From assembly GCF_900113275.1 (NCBI RefSeq), contig NZ_FOOU01000004.1:310001-374000 (forward strand): a DNA stretch of 64,000 bases, read 5' to 3'. This DNA comes from Neptunomonas qingdaonensis. GTDB lineage: Bacteria > Pseudomonadota > Gammaproteobacteria > Pseudomonadales > Balneatricaceae. Below the pieces are notes generated by a model that saw nothing but the letters and a program-made list of their open reading frames with translations, was not told where the DNA came from and made no database searches. Shown in pieces: positions 48,268 through 58,083 of the stretch (position 1 is the first letter of the stretch; every line of letters begins with the position of its first letter). Position numbers and translations under genes: made by a program.

Positions 48268-50967
48268 ATGATGACAACAGAGACTATAAAAACCACCTGT
48301 CCTTACTGTGGCGTTGGTTGCGGAGTAGATGCCAAAATTCAGCAGGGTAATTTGATCGCGGTGAGCGGCTCAACAGAGCATCCTGCGAATCAGGGTAGAC
48401 TCTGCGTTAAAGGCTCTGCTTTAGATGAAACGGTTAGCCATCATGGCCGTATGCTATCCCCAAAAATTGAAGGCCAGAATGTCGATTGGGACACCGCTTA
48501 TTCTCATGTTGCTAACAAGCTATCCGATATTATCGAAGAACACGGCCCCGACGCTGTGGCCATGTATGTGTCCGGGCAGATCCTCACTGAAGATTATTAT
48601 GTCGCGAATAAGCTCATGAAAGGCTTTATCGGTACCGCAAATATCGATACCAATTCCCGCTTATGTATGTCATCTGCCGTAGCGGCGCACAAACGCGCTT
48701 TTGGTAGTGATACAGTAGCCGGGTGTTATGAAGATCTTGAGTTGGCAGACTTAGTGATTCTTACCGGTTCCAATCTCGCTTGGGCACACCCGATTGTTTA
48801 TCAGCGTTTAGCAAAAGCCAAAGCTGAGCGTCCTGAGATGAAGATCGTTGTCATTGATCCACGTAAAACCGCCAGCTGCGATATTGCTGACCTGCATTTG
48901 CCCTTAAAGCCCGGCAGTGATGGCTTTCTTTTTAACGGCTTAGCGCACCACCTGATTGCCAATCAACAGCTGGATCATGGGTTTATTGATCAGCATTGTG
49001 AGGGGTTTGATGCCTTATCTGAGAGCGTCCAACAACAGACTCTGGCACAAACAGCCATGGATTGTGATCTAGCGGAAGCGGCGCTCAACACGCTGTATCA
49101 ATGGTTTGCTGAGTATGAGCGCAGCGTCACCCTCTTCTCGCAAGGCATCAACCAATCATCCAGCGGTGTCGATAAAGGTAATGCCATTATCAATTGCCAC
49201 CTGATTAGCGGAAAAATTGGCAAACCGGGGGCCACACCTTTTTCCATCACAGGTCAGCCCAATGCCATGGGAGGACGCGAAGTCGGCGGTTTAGCCAACC
49301 AACTCGCAGCACATATGGAGCTCAAAAACCCGGACAGTCTGGATAAAGTTAAACGTTTTTGGAATGCGCCTGATTTAGCCCAGCGAGCAGGTTTAAAAGC
49401 AGTCGACATGTTTGATGCAGTGGCTAGCGGGCAAATAAAAGCCATTTGGATTATCGCCACTAACCCTGTCGTTTCAATGCCAGATGCCGACAAGATTAAA
49501 CAAGCACTCGCCCATTGTGATTTAGTGATTGTGTCCGATTCAAGTGATTCAACCGATACGCTGCAGTTTGCAAATGTGTGTTTACCGGCAACCACCTGGG
49601 GGGAGAAAGAGGGTACGGTGACGAACTCAGAACGACGTATCTCCCGCCAACGAGGCTTTCTTAGCGCGCCCGGTGAAGCACGTCATGACTGGCAGATAAT
49701 CAGTGACGTTGCTCAACATATGGGCTTTAAGGATGCATTTAACTTCACGTGCAGCGCCGATGTGTTTCGCGAACATGCCGCACTCTCCGGTTTCGAAAAT
49801 ATAGACGCTAGCGGTAACAATGAGCGTGACTTTGACATTTCAGGGCTTGCTAATATCAGCGACCTGGAATATCAAAACCTTGACCCTATTCAATGGCCGG
49901 TGAACAAAAGCTATCCACAGGGCAGAAAACGTTTCTTTGACGATGGGCATTTTTATACAGCGTCTAACAAAGCAAATCTGATCGCTATTACACCACGCTT
50001 ACCCACGTATGCAGCAGACTGCGACCAGTTGATCCTTAATACTGGCCGCATCAGAGATCAGTGGCATACCATGACGCGTACCGGTAAGGCGCATCGCTTA
50101 TTGGAGCATATTGCAACGCCTCAGGTTGAAATTCACCCTGACACGGCGGCAAAACTGGCTATCAAAAATAACACACTAGTCTCTCTCAAAGACCGGGGGA
50201 TTGAATATATTGCACGCGCTAACATCAGCGATTCACAACGCACGGACTCGCTGTTTGTTCCGATGCACTGGAGCGATGCATTTGCCAGCCACGCACGCGC
50301 AAACAGCCTGGTACGCCCGATTCAAGATGCTCTTTCCGGCCAACCCGAGTTCAAACACAGCCCGGTGACTATCACATCGTTAACACCTCATTGGCAGGGT
50401 GTTTTACTCAGCGCCCCTGACTTTGTCCCTGATACAACAATGGAATGGTTTAAAACGCCCTTGGCCAATTGCACGCTCTGGGAGCTTATTGATCTTAAAA
50501 GGTCGCCATCATTCACATGGCTTACGGCTGAGTTTCCACAGGTTGACCAATGGGTGCATCTGGCTGACTCAGAACAACGCTATCTGAATGCGGCTGGCTT
50601 TAAGGGTAATCAGTTACAGCTGGTGTTGCTTAGCGGGCCAGCACTCCCTGAATACGATAAATCCTGGTTAGCCAGCCAGATAGGAACGGAATTTTCACCT
50701 GATCAGGACCGGTTACGTTTACTTTCCGGCTTTCCGGCAGATCCCTCATTACAAACAGGAAAAACTATCTGCTCCTGTTACCAGGTAGGCGAACAAACCA
50801 TTATCAAGGCACTACAAAATGGCGAAGCCAACAGTGTGGAAAACTTAGGAGCCAGATTAAAGTGTGGCAGTAACTGCGGTTCCTGTATCCCTGAATTGCG
50901 TACCTTGGTGAATAAACACAGCTGCGATGATTTAACCGCTGTCAATGAAACTGATAATGCCGCCTGA
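48268..50967 (+). CDS. nasA: Assimilatory nitrate reductase, catalytic subunit
   Basis: 899 residues, a molybdopterin enzyme of the cytoplasmic Nas type. The N-terminal [4Fe-4S] ligands are CPYCGVGC and LCVKG (about 10-52). Molybdopterin domains follow (TNSRLCMSSAVAAHKRAFG region near 130-150, GGREVGGLANQLAAHMELK near 358), with the dinucleotide-binding domain to about 730 (LNTGRIRDQWHTMTRTG). A C-terminal [2Fe-2S] BFD domain has CSC and CGSNCGSC (about 835-880) for electron input. It reduces nitrate to nitrite. The open frame extends upstream into the leader, but the true start is ATG 48268 or 48271. A palindrome overlaps the stop. Confidence 0.94.
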   Translation: MMTTETIKTTCPYCGVGCGVDAKIQQGNLIAVSGSTEHPANQGRLCVKGSALDETVSHHGRMLSPKIEGQNVDWDTAYSHVANKLSDIIEEHGPDAVAMYVSGQILTEDYYVANKLMKGFIGTANIDTNSRLCMSSAVAAHKRAFGSDTVAGCYEDLELADLVILTGSNLAWAHPIVYQRLAKAKAERPEMKIVVIDPRKTASCDIADLHLPLKPGSDGFLFNGLAHHLIANQQLDHGFIDQHCEGFDALSESVQQQTLAQTAMDCDLAEAALNTLYQWFAEYERSVTLFSQGINQSSSGVDKGNAIINCHLISGKIGKPGATPFSITGQPNAMGGREVGGLANQLAAHMELKNPDSLDKVKRFWNAPDLAQRAGLKAVDMFDAVASGQIKAIWIIATNPVVSMPDADKIKQALAHCDLVIVSDSSDSTDTLQFANVCLPATTWGEKEGTVTNSERRISRQRGFLSAPGEARHDWQIISDVAQHMGFKDAFNFTCSADVFREHAALSGFENIDASGNNERDFDISGLANISDLEYQNLDPIQWPVNKSYPQGRKRFFDDGHFYTASNKANLIAITPRLPTYAADCDQLILNTGRIRDQWHTMTRTGKAHRLLEHIATPQVEIHPDTAAKLAIKNNTLVSLKDRGIEYIARANISDSQRTDSLFVPMHWSDAFASHARANSLVRPIQDALSGQPEFKHSPVTITSLTPHWQGVLLSAPDFVPDTTMEWFKTPLANCTLWELIDLKRSPSFTWLTAEFPQVDQWVHLADSEQRYLNAAGFKGNQLQLVLLSGPALPEYDKSWLASQIGTEFSPDQDRLRLLSGFPADPSLQTGKTICSCYQVGEQTIIKALQNGEANSVENLGARLKCGSNCGSCIPELRTLVNKHSCDDLTAVNETDNAA

Positions 50968-50983
50968 TCAGGCGGCATTATCA
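50952..50983. repeat. 32-bp perfect palindrome over the nasA stop codon
   Basis: TGATAATGCCGCCTGA is followed by its exact complement with no loop. It will act as a hairpin at the 3' end of the mRNA; there is no T-run. The stop codon is the last three bases of the left arm. Confidence 0.85.
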
Positions 50984-51160
50984 ACAAATAGAGTCTGCCT
51001 ATAGCAAAAAAATATACACCTTATTTATCAAACACATCAATCAGTCTGTCTGAGAGAAAAGACGTTCTGAGCATAAACCGGATAGGTTATGTTTGAGTGG
51101 TTCAGGTTTACCAAGGTCGCTGGCACTTCGAGTCGTTTATGCCGACTCAAAGCGGGCACT

Positions 51161-51439
51161 TTATTCGGTTGGACCTGGCTTACGTATTTTTCGTGTTTTT
51201 TTGACCGTTATTTTTGGAGTGTTGTTTTCCAGAGGTGTCATCCGATTAGTGTCTACATGTGTTTTTGAACGGACAAACTCCATACCTTCTCTGAGCAATT
51301 TCGCCTGTTGTATTGCACTAACTCCCTCAGACTGTTTAATCTGGATTGAAGAGGGATCATTAAACGAACCCTCTTCTACGATAATCGTAAATCCAGACTC
51401 ATGGGTTACATAATTAGATTCTTTTTTCCATTCCAACAT
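51161..51439 (-). CDS. Hypothetical protein, 92 aa
   Basis: Unrecognised. It starts with an aromatic, beta-like part (LEWKKESNYVTHESGFTIIV), then a helical stretch (VSAIQQAKLLREGMEF) and a basic tail (TVKKTRKIRKPGP). GAAGG before the ATG is a usable ribosome site. It lies near a phasin-like gene on the same strand, but with a gap of about 370 bp. Confidence 0.5.
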   Translation of the reverse strand: MLEWKKESNYVTHESGFTIIVEEGSFNDPSSIQIKQSEGVSAIQQAKLLREGMEFVRSKTHVDTNRMTPLENNTPKITVKKTRKIRKPGPTE

Positions 51440-51810
51440 ATAAAACCTTCATTCACTTGATGCCAAAATATAAAAATATTGCCGTTTGTTTTTTCCAAAG
51501 GGATCAACTTATCTGGTAATCACGCCAATGACTTTTTCTTTTTCCAAATCCAAGCCAGATCTATCGCCATATCAGCATTTGGCACTTGGTTTTTAGCACT
51601 TGGTTCTTAGCACTATACCCGTATCGTTAAATGATGAGTGACAAGTACCGCTCTTGATATTTTTGCTAATGCTACACTTTCGATGGGACGAAAAAAACCT
51701 GCCCTGACATCTAAAAAAACTCAAAATTTGCGTGCTGTGGTATAGAGAGTAGATGGAGATGATATCCTGGAAATGGACAGGTTTAACTGACCCTGGAAAT
51801 AACGCTTTTA
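51440..51810. other. Intergenic stretch with a short direct repeat
   Basis: No gene seen. GCACTTGGTTTTTA and GCACTTGGTTCTTA stand in tandem at about 51580-51612. The promoter for the 92-residue gene must be in the left part. Confidence 0.4.
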
Positions 51811-52221
51811 CTAGGTAACGCGCTCATGTTGAGCATTATCTTTTTGTACGTTAACGACTGATATATGCTCGCCCTCAGTCATTCGATAGGAAACCGACAT
51901 GAGGGGAACTTCGCTTATATTTTTGTCCACAACGTCTATGAGTTTGTTTTTGTAAAACTTCAGAAGACGTACTTCTTGCCCGGTTATATCAGACAGCCCA
52001 TTGCTAACACCTTCAAAATATTGAAGATGATTTTCAATAGTGCCTTCAGGGTTCTCTACCTGACCCAGGGCTCTACACCTTAACATGACACTGTTGAGCT
52101 GTTTAAGCATGTACTCTGATTGAATACTTATCAGGTCGTTCTTTGTTGACTCGCTGAATGCAGTAATAATAGAGACAGGTTTTTTTATTAATTGCACCGG
52201 GTGCATCATCTCTTTGCACAT
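51811..52221 (-). CDS. Phasin-family-like protein (divergent)
   Basis: 136 residues, mainly amphipathic helix, without membrane segments. It aligns by eye with the phasin at 58084: IQSEYMLKQLNSV against IQSDYMTDLFNTG, ALGQVENPEGTIENHLQYFE against SLSSVKEPKEAFELQIKYFK-type text, and LIDVVDKNISE against LLDVIEQHISE. Phasins coat polyhydroxyalkanoate granules or act as chaperone-like partners. The C-terminal 30 residues are unique. No PHA synthase is in the window. The start could also be Met5 or Met6. Confidence 0.65.
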   Translation of the reverse strand: MCKEMMHPVQLIKKPVSIITAFSESTKNDLISIQSEYMLKQLNSVMLRCRALGQVENPEGTIENHLQYFEGVSNGLSDITGQEVRLLKFYKNKLIDVVDKNISEVPLMSVSYRMTEGEHISVVNVQKDNAQHERVT

Positions 52222-52425
52222 TACATATCCTCAAGAAAATATTTTCTAATCAGTTATCTAAGAACATTAACAATGTTCCCGGCAATTAAAATGAGCCAAA
52301 CTTAAATTTTTTTGAGGAAGCGCTTTCTAAAAAAATTTCACATATAAAACTTTAACTGTTTCCTAAGTCACAACAGCATCATTAGATGTTTCAACAGTTG
52401 CTTATTATCACTCTGAAAAAGCGGT
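52222..52425. other. Intergenic region
   Basis: AT-rich, with the promoter of the phasin-like gene and the 3' end of the dgkA unit. Nothing else seen. Confidence 0.35.
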
Positions 52426-52797
52426 CTAAAACAGGCCGCCGTTATCCCAGATAATCCCGCCCCACACCGCCGCGCTAATCAACAAGCCAAACATAACAGC
52501 GGCCGAGCCTAAATCTTTAGCACGTCCCGCCAGCTCATTAAACTCGGTACCGGCCCTATCGACTACGGCTTCAATAGCAGAATTGATGACCTCCAACGCC
52601 AATACCAGCAAACAGACACTCACCAACAGAGCCCACTGTGTGGCTGTTTGTGCTACCCAAAACGATGCAGGAAACAGTAGCAGAAACGCATAGACCTCAT
52701 ACTGAAAAGCCGGCTCATGCTTAAAGGCAGCCTTGATTCCTTTTATCGAATACCCCGTTGCATAATAGAACCGGGCCAAGCCTGTTACCTTTTGCAT
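52426..52797 (-). CDS. dgkA: Diacylglycerol kinase
   Basis: 123 residues with three membrane helices, the prokaryotic DgkA type that phosphorylates diacylglycerol released by osmoregulated glucan synthesis. Motifs: ARFYYATGYSIKGIKAAFKHEPAF at about 7-30 (in parts, YSIKGIKAAFKHEPAF), and the active-site segment LEVINSAIEAVVDR with Glu and Asn (about 67-80), then RAKDLGSAAV. It is a single-copy housekeeping membrane enzyme, 60 bp downstream of a membrane-protein operon on the same strand. Confidence 0.95.
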   Translation of the reverse strand: MQKVTGLARFYYATGYSIKGIKAAFKHEPAFQYEVYAFLLLFPASFWVAQTATQWALLVSVCLLVLALEVINSAIEAVVDRAGTEFNELAGRAKDLGSAAVMFGLLISAAVWGGIIWDNGGLF

Positions 52798-52857
52798 TAT
52801 TTATCCCTTATTCCTTCGCTACGACCGGCCGAGCCTGCTAGCCGTTATATCGCCAGA

Positions 52858-54522
52858 TTACGGCTGGTTATAGCCCAAAATTTTATAGTCTTCATCACGC
52901 AGATTATTCAACAGCAACTCACCATTGCCGGCGACCCTGAACTCACCATAACGCGCTTTTTCATATAGCTGTGCTGTACCTTCCTGGAAGAAAAAAGCAT
53001 TGGTCGCAAATTTAACGTCGCCGTCGCGTATGCGGTACTGCATTTTTACTTGGTTATCCTGCAATGTTTCGCCATGATAAAAACCGGCGTATTCGCCGAC
53101 ACTATTTGCATCCAGATTGACGGTGATGAAACCCGCTTCATTCAAAGCTGGCTTATCGCGAAACGCTTTATTTTCCAGAGCAAAGCGTAAACGCATGTAG
53201 TCCCCTTGCATGAGCGAGCGTGGATCAACTGGCGCAAGTTCCAATAAGACCAGCGTGCCAGATGCCAATACTTGCTCTTTCTTAAAAATGCTAACATTCA
53301 CAGCCGCCAGGACAAACAGCATCATGACCACACTTACCCATTTAGTGCGACTCATCGCTGTGCGCTTGAATAAACGCGACAGTAAGAAAATACTCTCCTG
53401 CGTACTCTCCTCTTTACTCCCTTTTTCACTGGCACTTTGCTGTGAGCTGACATTCAACAGAGCACGCATCATTAGTTGCCCCAGCAATAACGCGACACCC
53501 GTACCTACCAAAATAAATGACTTAACGAGTAGCGTTGTGTTGAGGCTGTAGTAATACCAGGAGACGAATGATAATAACGCGAGTAAACCCAGCGCTTTAA
53601 GACTGGTACGCTGGTAGGCAAAACCCACCAGTAATATTAACAATGCGCTACTGGTCCCTAAGGCTATCAACCCGGATGCGACGAGCAGGACACCGCCAAG
53701 CAGCACCAGCCGCCCTGCCATGGATGACAAGGAGAGCTGATACTGTATGAAGATCTTTTTAATCACCAAGGCGAATGACACGGCGACTAATGCTGACGTC
53801 AGCCAGGGGGCTATCGACCACCATCCACTGGCGGCTTGTTGTCCATAAAAAGATAATAAATCATCACTAAAAAGGATATGCCCGTTAAATTGCACCAATG
53901 CCAACGCTAACCCGAAACCAACCGGTTCCCATAAAGAGGCAAATCGCTTCCAATGATTCTCATTTATCCAGACAAGCGTAAACAGCACACTACAACAAGC
54001 CGCACCTAAACCGTATATCCCGAGTTGATTGAGGCCCCAAAAGAGCGCAATCATGGCAAACCAACAGCTTAAAACACGGTGTATAAAGTGCGGCATAATG
54101 ACGGTGAGTACTAACTGGAAAGCAGCTAACAGGAAAACAGCGATTGAAGATTGGTAAGATGCCCAGTCAAGTAACCCCCAAGCCACCATCATCTGCCCGG
54201 TTAAGCTAAACACCAAACCTAACTGGCCAACGAAAATGCCCTTTGGCTGGGTGCGAAACAATAGATAAGCGCCCGTACAACAAATAAGCCCCACAGCGAT
54301 CAGTGCGACTTCATTATCAACACGAAACAAAATACCAAATACAGGTCCCCCGACAAAACCCAACATAAAGAATGCAGCAACCCAGCCTGCAAACCCCTGC
54401 ATTAAAGCAATATACCAAGGGGTGCTGTCATGCACAGAATCAGCAGCGTTAGCGGGCAGCTCTCCTGAGACCAGCTGCTGGCGCTTAAGCGTTTCCCATA
54501 AATCATGCGCTGAAGAGTCCAT
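52858..54522 (-). CDS. DUF4401 / GDYXXLXY-domain membrane protein
   Basis: 554 residues. The first two thirds form about ten to twelve membrane helices of the DUF4401 type. The C-terminal part, after another helix (VSVVMMLFVLAAVNVSIF, about 390-407), is a soluble domain with the signature RSLMQGDYMRLRF (GDYxxLxY/F) at about 434-446. Two families that are usually separate genes are fused here. Function is unknown; they are often found together with DUF2157. The ATG at 54522 has a perfect GAGGAGG ribosome site, one base after the stop of the DUF2157 gene, so the pair is coupled. Confidence 0.8.
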   Translation of the reverse strand: MDSSAHDLWETLKRQQLVSGELPANAADSVHDSTPWYIALMQGFAGWVAAFFMLGFVGGPVFGILFRVDNEVALIAVGLICCTGAYLLFRTQPKGIFVGQLGLVFSLTGQMMVAWGLLDWASYQSSIAVFLLAAFQLVLTVIMPHFIHRVLSCWFAMIALFWGLNQLGIYGLGAACCSVLFTLVWINENHWKRFASLWEPVGFGLALALVQFNGHILFSDDLLSFYGQQAASGWWSIAPWLTSALVAVSFALVIKKIFIQYQLSLSSMAGRLVLLGGVLLVASGLIALGTSSALLILLVGFAYQRTSLKALGLLALLSFVSWYYYSLNTTLLVKSFILVGTGVALLLGQLMMRALLNVSSQQSASEKGSKEESTQESIFLLSRLFKRTAMSRTKWVSVVMMLFVLAAVNVSIFKKEQVLASGTLVLLELAPVDPRSLMQGDYMRLRFALENKAFRDKPALNEAGFITVNLDANSVGEYAGFYHGETLQDNQVKMQYRIRDGDVKFATNAFFFQEGTAQLYEKARYGEFRVAGNGELLLNNLRDEDYKILGYNQP

Positions 54523-54523
54523 A

Positions 54524-55627
54524 TTAAACCTCCTCACTGGGCTGATCTTTTTCGCAATGTGTTTGTTGTGCAAGAGCCTTTTGTTGTTGGGAAAGCTTTT
54601 TCAACCAAATCCCCCCCGCCGCCGATAAACCAATAATGGCCATACTGATCAGTAAAAATGCGCCATCATCCAACATATCTTCCAACATCCGACCTAATAA
54701 AAACGTCACCACCATGATGCCGCTTAAGACACAGCCAGATAACAACACCAGGTCTACAACACGATAGCGGTACACGTAAAAAACAGCGGCCATCCAGATC
54801 ACATAAACCGGCAAACCCCATATTTCATCGTTGCTATCAAAAATGGCGATAATAGCAAGCCAGGTAACGGTAACACCGCCAATTAAGGCCGATACTTGAG
54901 CAGCTTGTCGATTGTACAGCGTGATGAATGCATAGCGGGGTGTGCTTTTTATATCCAAGCCGTTTTTATCCAAGCTTTCCTGATCTGAAACGTTTTGCTT
55001 TGAGGAGCCATGCGGGCTTCCCGGGCATGCCAGGACCTCAAAGAAGACAATAAAAGCCGAATTCACGGCCAGGAATAACCACAACCAATCCTCCTCGCGA
55101 AACAGAAAACCAAACAGGCCACGAAAAGTGTTCAGGTATAGCATCAGCGTGAGATTGACTAAACCGATCCACAGCAGCCATAACGTACTTGAGCGCCCGA
55201 TAACCGCCCATGGCGTGATCAATGCAGCCCAGGCTGCAAATAACTGCCATGGATCAGCGCCGGTCTGATAGGTCTGTCCGGTTAACGCTAATAGTGCGCC
55301 GGTTAACAACGCCATGCCTGATAAGGAAACTGTAGACGATGTCCGTTGGTCATCAAGACGGGAATAGATAAACGCCGCCAGCAACATGATAGATTCGAGC
55401 AGGCCGAATTTAGCAAAGCGCCCCATGGCCTCCCAGTTAAAGGCAAAAAAGAAAATCATGCCAACCGTAATCGCAACCGCTCCGCTCCACATCAGAAATT
55501 GGCTAATAAAGCTAAACCACTCTTTTTTAGCAGGGCGCGACTGGGTAGCGGCTAATGCGGCTTCCACATCCCCTTGAATGAACCCCTGCTCTGCCCAGGA
55601 TAAAATTAACCGGCGGTTGTCTGTCAC
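54524..55627 (-). CDS. DUF2157 membrane protein
   Basis: 367 residues, with about nine membrane helices after a cytosolic N-terminus (RRLILSWAEQGFIQGDVEAAL, 5-25). The DUF2157 core includes GAVAITVGMIFFFAFNWEAMG (about 49-69, quoted in part) and LTGQTYQTGADPWQLF (about 118-133), a conserved feature of the family. Function unknown; possibly envelope stress or transport. It is the first gene of a two-gene operon with the DUF4401-GDYXXLXY fusion. GGAAGAGACGAG before the ATG supplies the ribosome site. Confidence 0.85.
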   Translation of the reverse strand: MTDNRRLILSWAEQGFIQGDVEAALAATQSRPAKKEWFSFISQFLMWSGAVAITVGMIFFFAFNWEAMGRFAKFGLLESIMLLAAFIYSRLDDQRTSSTVSLSGMALLTGALLALTGQTYQTGADPWQLFAAWAALITPWAVIGRSSTLWLLWIGLVNLTLMLYLNTFRGLFGFLFREEDWLWLFLAVNSAFIVFFEVLACPGSPHGSSKQNVSDQESLDKNGLDIKSTPRYAFITLYNRQAAQVSALIGGVTVTWLAIIAIFDSNDEIWGLPVYVIWMAAVFYVYRYRVVDLVLLSGCVLSGIMVVTFLLGRMLEDMLDDGAFLLISMAIIGLSAAGGIWLKKLSQQQKALAQQTHCEKDQPSEEV

Positions 55628-55673
55628 TCGTCTCTTCCTTTACTGTTTGGGCACGTAATATCAACATACTAAG

Positions 55674-56882
55674 TCAGATAGCCTGGATCAGCGCTTTTAG
55701 AACCTGCGGCGATTTAATTACCTGTCGCTGTTTTATCAACGCACTGCCTAAATCCAACGCAAACTTCTCTGACACCGCACGCACATCAATATCTTCGATG
55801 CAATCCAGATCCGCCACATGCGCTAACCCTATGGTACGGCGAATCAACTCCGTGCCGGCATAACCCATACTCTCGCGCCATGTGTTCGCGATAAAAGCAT
55901 CAACAAAGCCAGCCGAGGCAAATACAGGGTCCTTACATTGCTCACTGACAAGCGTCTTAAAGCGAGAGCAAAAGGTAGCCCATAATGTATCAATCGTGTT
56001 TAGCAGATATTCACGATAGTCCTGCTTCTCTTCTGCAGCACCCTCAAGCCCTGGCTGACCTGCAAAGTTGAGCAGCAGATTGCCGATAATAGAACCAATA
56101 TCGAAACTCATCGGCCCATAAAAAGCGAACTCAGGGTCAATCACCTGAGTTCCTTCAGCTTTGACAAACACAGATCCCGAATGCAAATCCGCGTGCAATA
56201 ATGCCTGTGCATCATTCATGAAATGATATTTGAGTTTGGCGGCTTCAATTTTAAGCGCTTCATCCTGCCACAGTGCTTCTGCAGCCTCTCTCAAGGGTGG
56301 GTTAACACTGTTGCGTTCATGGTCACAGAACGGGTCCAGGAAAAACAGTTCTTCGGTTATTTTGCACAAATCAGGATTGATATAGTCGGCTACCGCTGCT
56401 TTTTTCTGGTACGTATCTAAATAGAAATCTGAAGTATGGAACAGCGTTTCGGCGAGAAACTCTCCTAAGTGGCGGCCAAGTTCAGGCAGGGACCTGCGCG
56501 CAATAAGCGCATGACGCAGATTTTCATGATCACCTATATCTTGCATTATGAAAGCTGAACGGGCGAGATCAAAATAGTACACAGCCGGCACATAATCAGC
56601 AGCCCAGGCGCCCTCTTCTTTTAAACACTGTGCCTCAATACGGATGCGATCCAGCGATAACGGCCAGCCTTCACCGATAATACGTACATAGGGCAGCGCT
56701 TGTTTAACAATGACACTCTGCTGGTCATTGGTAATACGGTATACAAAGTTAATATTACCGTCGCCTATCTCCTCAACGCGCAAAGCGGACGTGTCAGTAA
56801 ACTGCTCTGTATTAAAAATCCGGGTATTAGAAAGTACAAATTCGATTATTTCAGCATCATTTACAAACTTAGCATTGGTCAT
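55674..56882 (-). CDS. mtnK: S-methyl-5-thioribose kinase
   Basis: 402 residues of the aminoglycoside-phosphotransferase-like fold. Landmarks: EEIGDGNINFVYRI as the nucleotide loop (about 36-49), VIVKQALPYVR with the lysine (about 58), ALLHADLHSGSVFV as catalytic loop (about 227-240), and VIDPEFAFYGPMSFDIG as the DPE metal site (about 247-263). It phosphorylates methylthioribose in the methionine salvage pathway. The other salvage genes (mtnA, mtnN) are not next to it here. It is divergent from the TauE/SafE transporter gene, with a shared promoter region of about 165 bp. Confidence 0.92.
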   Translation of the reverse strand: MTNAKFVNDAEIIEFVLSNTRIFNTEQFTDTSALRVEEIGDGNINFVYRITNDQQSVIVKQALPYVRIIGEGWPLSLDRIRIEAQCLKEEGAWAADYVPAVYYFDLARSAFIMQDIGDHENLRHALIARRSLPELGRHLGEFLAETLFHTSDFYLDTYQKKAAVADYINPDLCKITEELFFLDPFCDHERNSVNPPLREAAEALWQDEALKIEAAKLKYHFMNDAQALLHADLHSGSVFVKAEGTQVIDPEFAFYGPMSFDIGSIIGNLLLNFAGQPGLEGAAEEKQDYREYLLNTIDTLWATFCSRFKTLVSEQCKDPVFASAGFVDAFIANTWRESMGYAGTELIRRTIGLAHVADLDCIEDIDVRAVSEKFALDLGSALIKQRQVIKSPQVLKALIQAI

Positions 56883-57047
56883 AACAGGTCAATTCCCACA
56901 GGTGCTTTTTAATATCCGCTCAGTTTGCCAGAAAAAAAACATCTTTAAAGTGAATTATCTGAACGGGTAGATTTATGCGCTATCTGTATCTACTTGAGTT
57001 CACTACGAATATGCTATCGTTTTGCTCCTTTAACGTTAACGGACCTG

Positions 57048-57842
57048 ATGTTAGCTATGTCATTTGAATTAATCTTTCTGTTCCTGGCAGGTTTTTTTGG
57101 CGGGGTGCTTAACTCCATTGCGGGGGGCGGCAGCTTTATTACTTTTCCTGCACTCATCTTTGTAGGGATAGCGCCTATTACAGCGAACGCGACCAACACT
57201 TTTGCTTCGTGCGCGGGCTATATGAGCGGTACTTATGCGTTTCGTAAAGAGATCGCCCAGCATAAGAAAGAACTACTTCGTATCACCCTTATCAGCTTAA
57301 CCGGCGGTATTCTGGGTGCATGGTTACTGCTGCAAACACCCGAAACAGTTTTTAAAGAAGCCATTCCCTGGCTAATGCTATTTGCAACAGTGTTATTTAT
57401 ATTTGGCGGACAAATTAATACAGGCCTGAAAAAACTGGCATCCCGCCACCGGCATGCATCATCCATTGGCGGGGTTTTACTGTTAGTCTTACTGTTAGGG
57501 GTCGCCACGTATGGCGGCTTTTTTAATGCAGGATTAGGCATCATTACCCTGAGCTATTTAGCCTTGGCAGGCCATACCAATATCAATGCCATGAATGGTT
57601 TAAAGCTCTTAGTATCATCGGTTGTCTCACTGGTTGCCATTGCGCTATTTATTTACAATGATGTGATTGCCTGGCATGAAGGCAGCATTGTACTGTTGGG
57701 AACATTAGCCGGAGGCTATGGGGCGGCACATCTATCACGCAAACTGCCACAAAAGCATGTAAGAAACTTTGTCATTGTGGCCAGCATTGCCACCACACTG
57801 TACTTTTTTATTGATACTTATATGAATACGCCTGTTAACTAA
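57048..57842 (+). CDS. TauE/SafE (TSUP) family sulfite/sulfur-compound exporter
   Basis: 264 residues with eight or so membrane helices. Both family half-signatures are present: FFGGVLNSIAGGGSFITFPAL (about 15-35, in parts) and the repeat GVATYGGFFNAGLGI (about 145-159). Family members move sulfite, sulfoacetate or other organosulfur anions. Proximity to mtnK, a sulfur salvage gene, may hint at a sulfur substrate, but that is inference. ATG 57048 is chosen; ATG 57057 is also likely, and the open frame upstream from 56994 has no support. Confidence 0.85.
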   Translation: MLAMSFELIFLFLAGFFGGVLNSIAGGGSFITFPALIFVGIAPITANATNTFASCAGYMSGTYAFRKEIAQHKKELLRITLISLTGGILGAWLLLQTPETVFKEAIPWLMLFATVLFIFGGQINTGLKKLASRHRHASSIGGVLLLVLLLGVATYGGFFNAGLGIITLSYLALAGHTNINAMNGLKLLVSSVVSLVAIALFIYNDVIAWHEGSIVLLGTLAGGYGAAHLSRKLPQKHVRNFVIVASIATTLYFFIDTYMNTPVN

Positions 57843-58083
57843 AGACCTTTGCACGATTACACCTTTGTCTTCTGACGGTGATAAAAACCCACTCATTCAG
57901 TCATGTATAAACAGTACAGGGCTTTTATATACGCAAAAAATATAACTCCCACCACTTATACAGATCCGATTTTTTCTACCTCAAATTTAGTTCAGACCTC
58001 CTCAATTACGTTGAAATAAAGGATGCGAGACGAATAATAGATCTGATACACCCCTATAGAAACACTTAACTGAGGCCCGGAAA
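57843..58083. promoter_or_regulatory. Promoter region of the phasin gene
   Basis: No gene seen. An AGGCCCGG before the ATG at 58084 serves as ribosome site. No clear operator. Confidence 0.35.
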
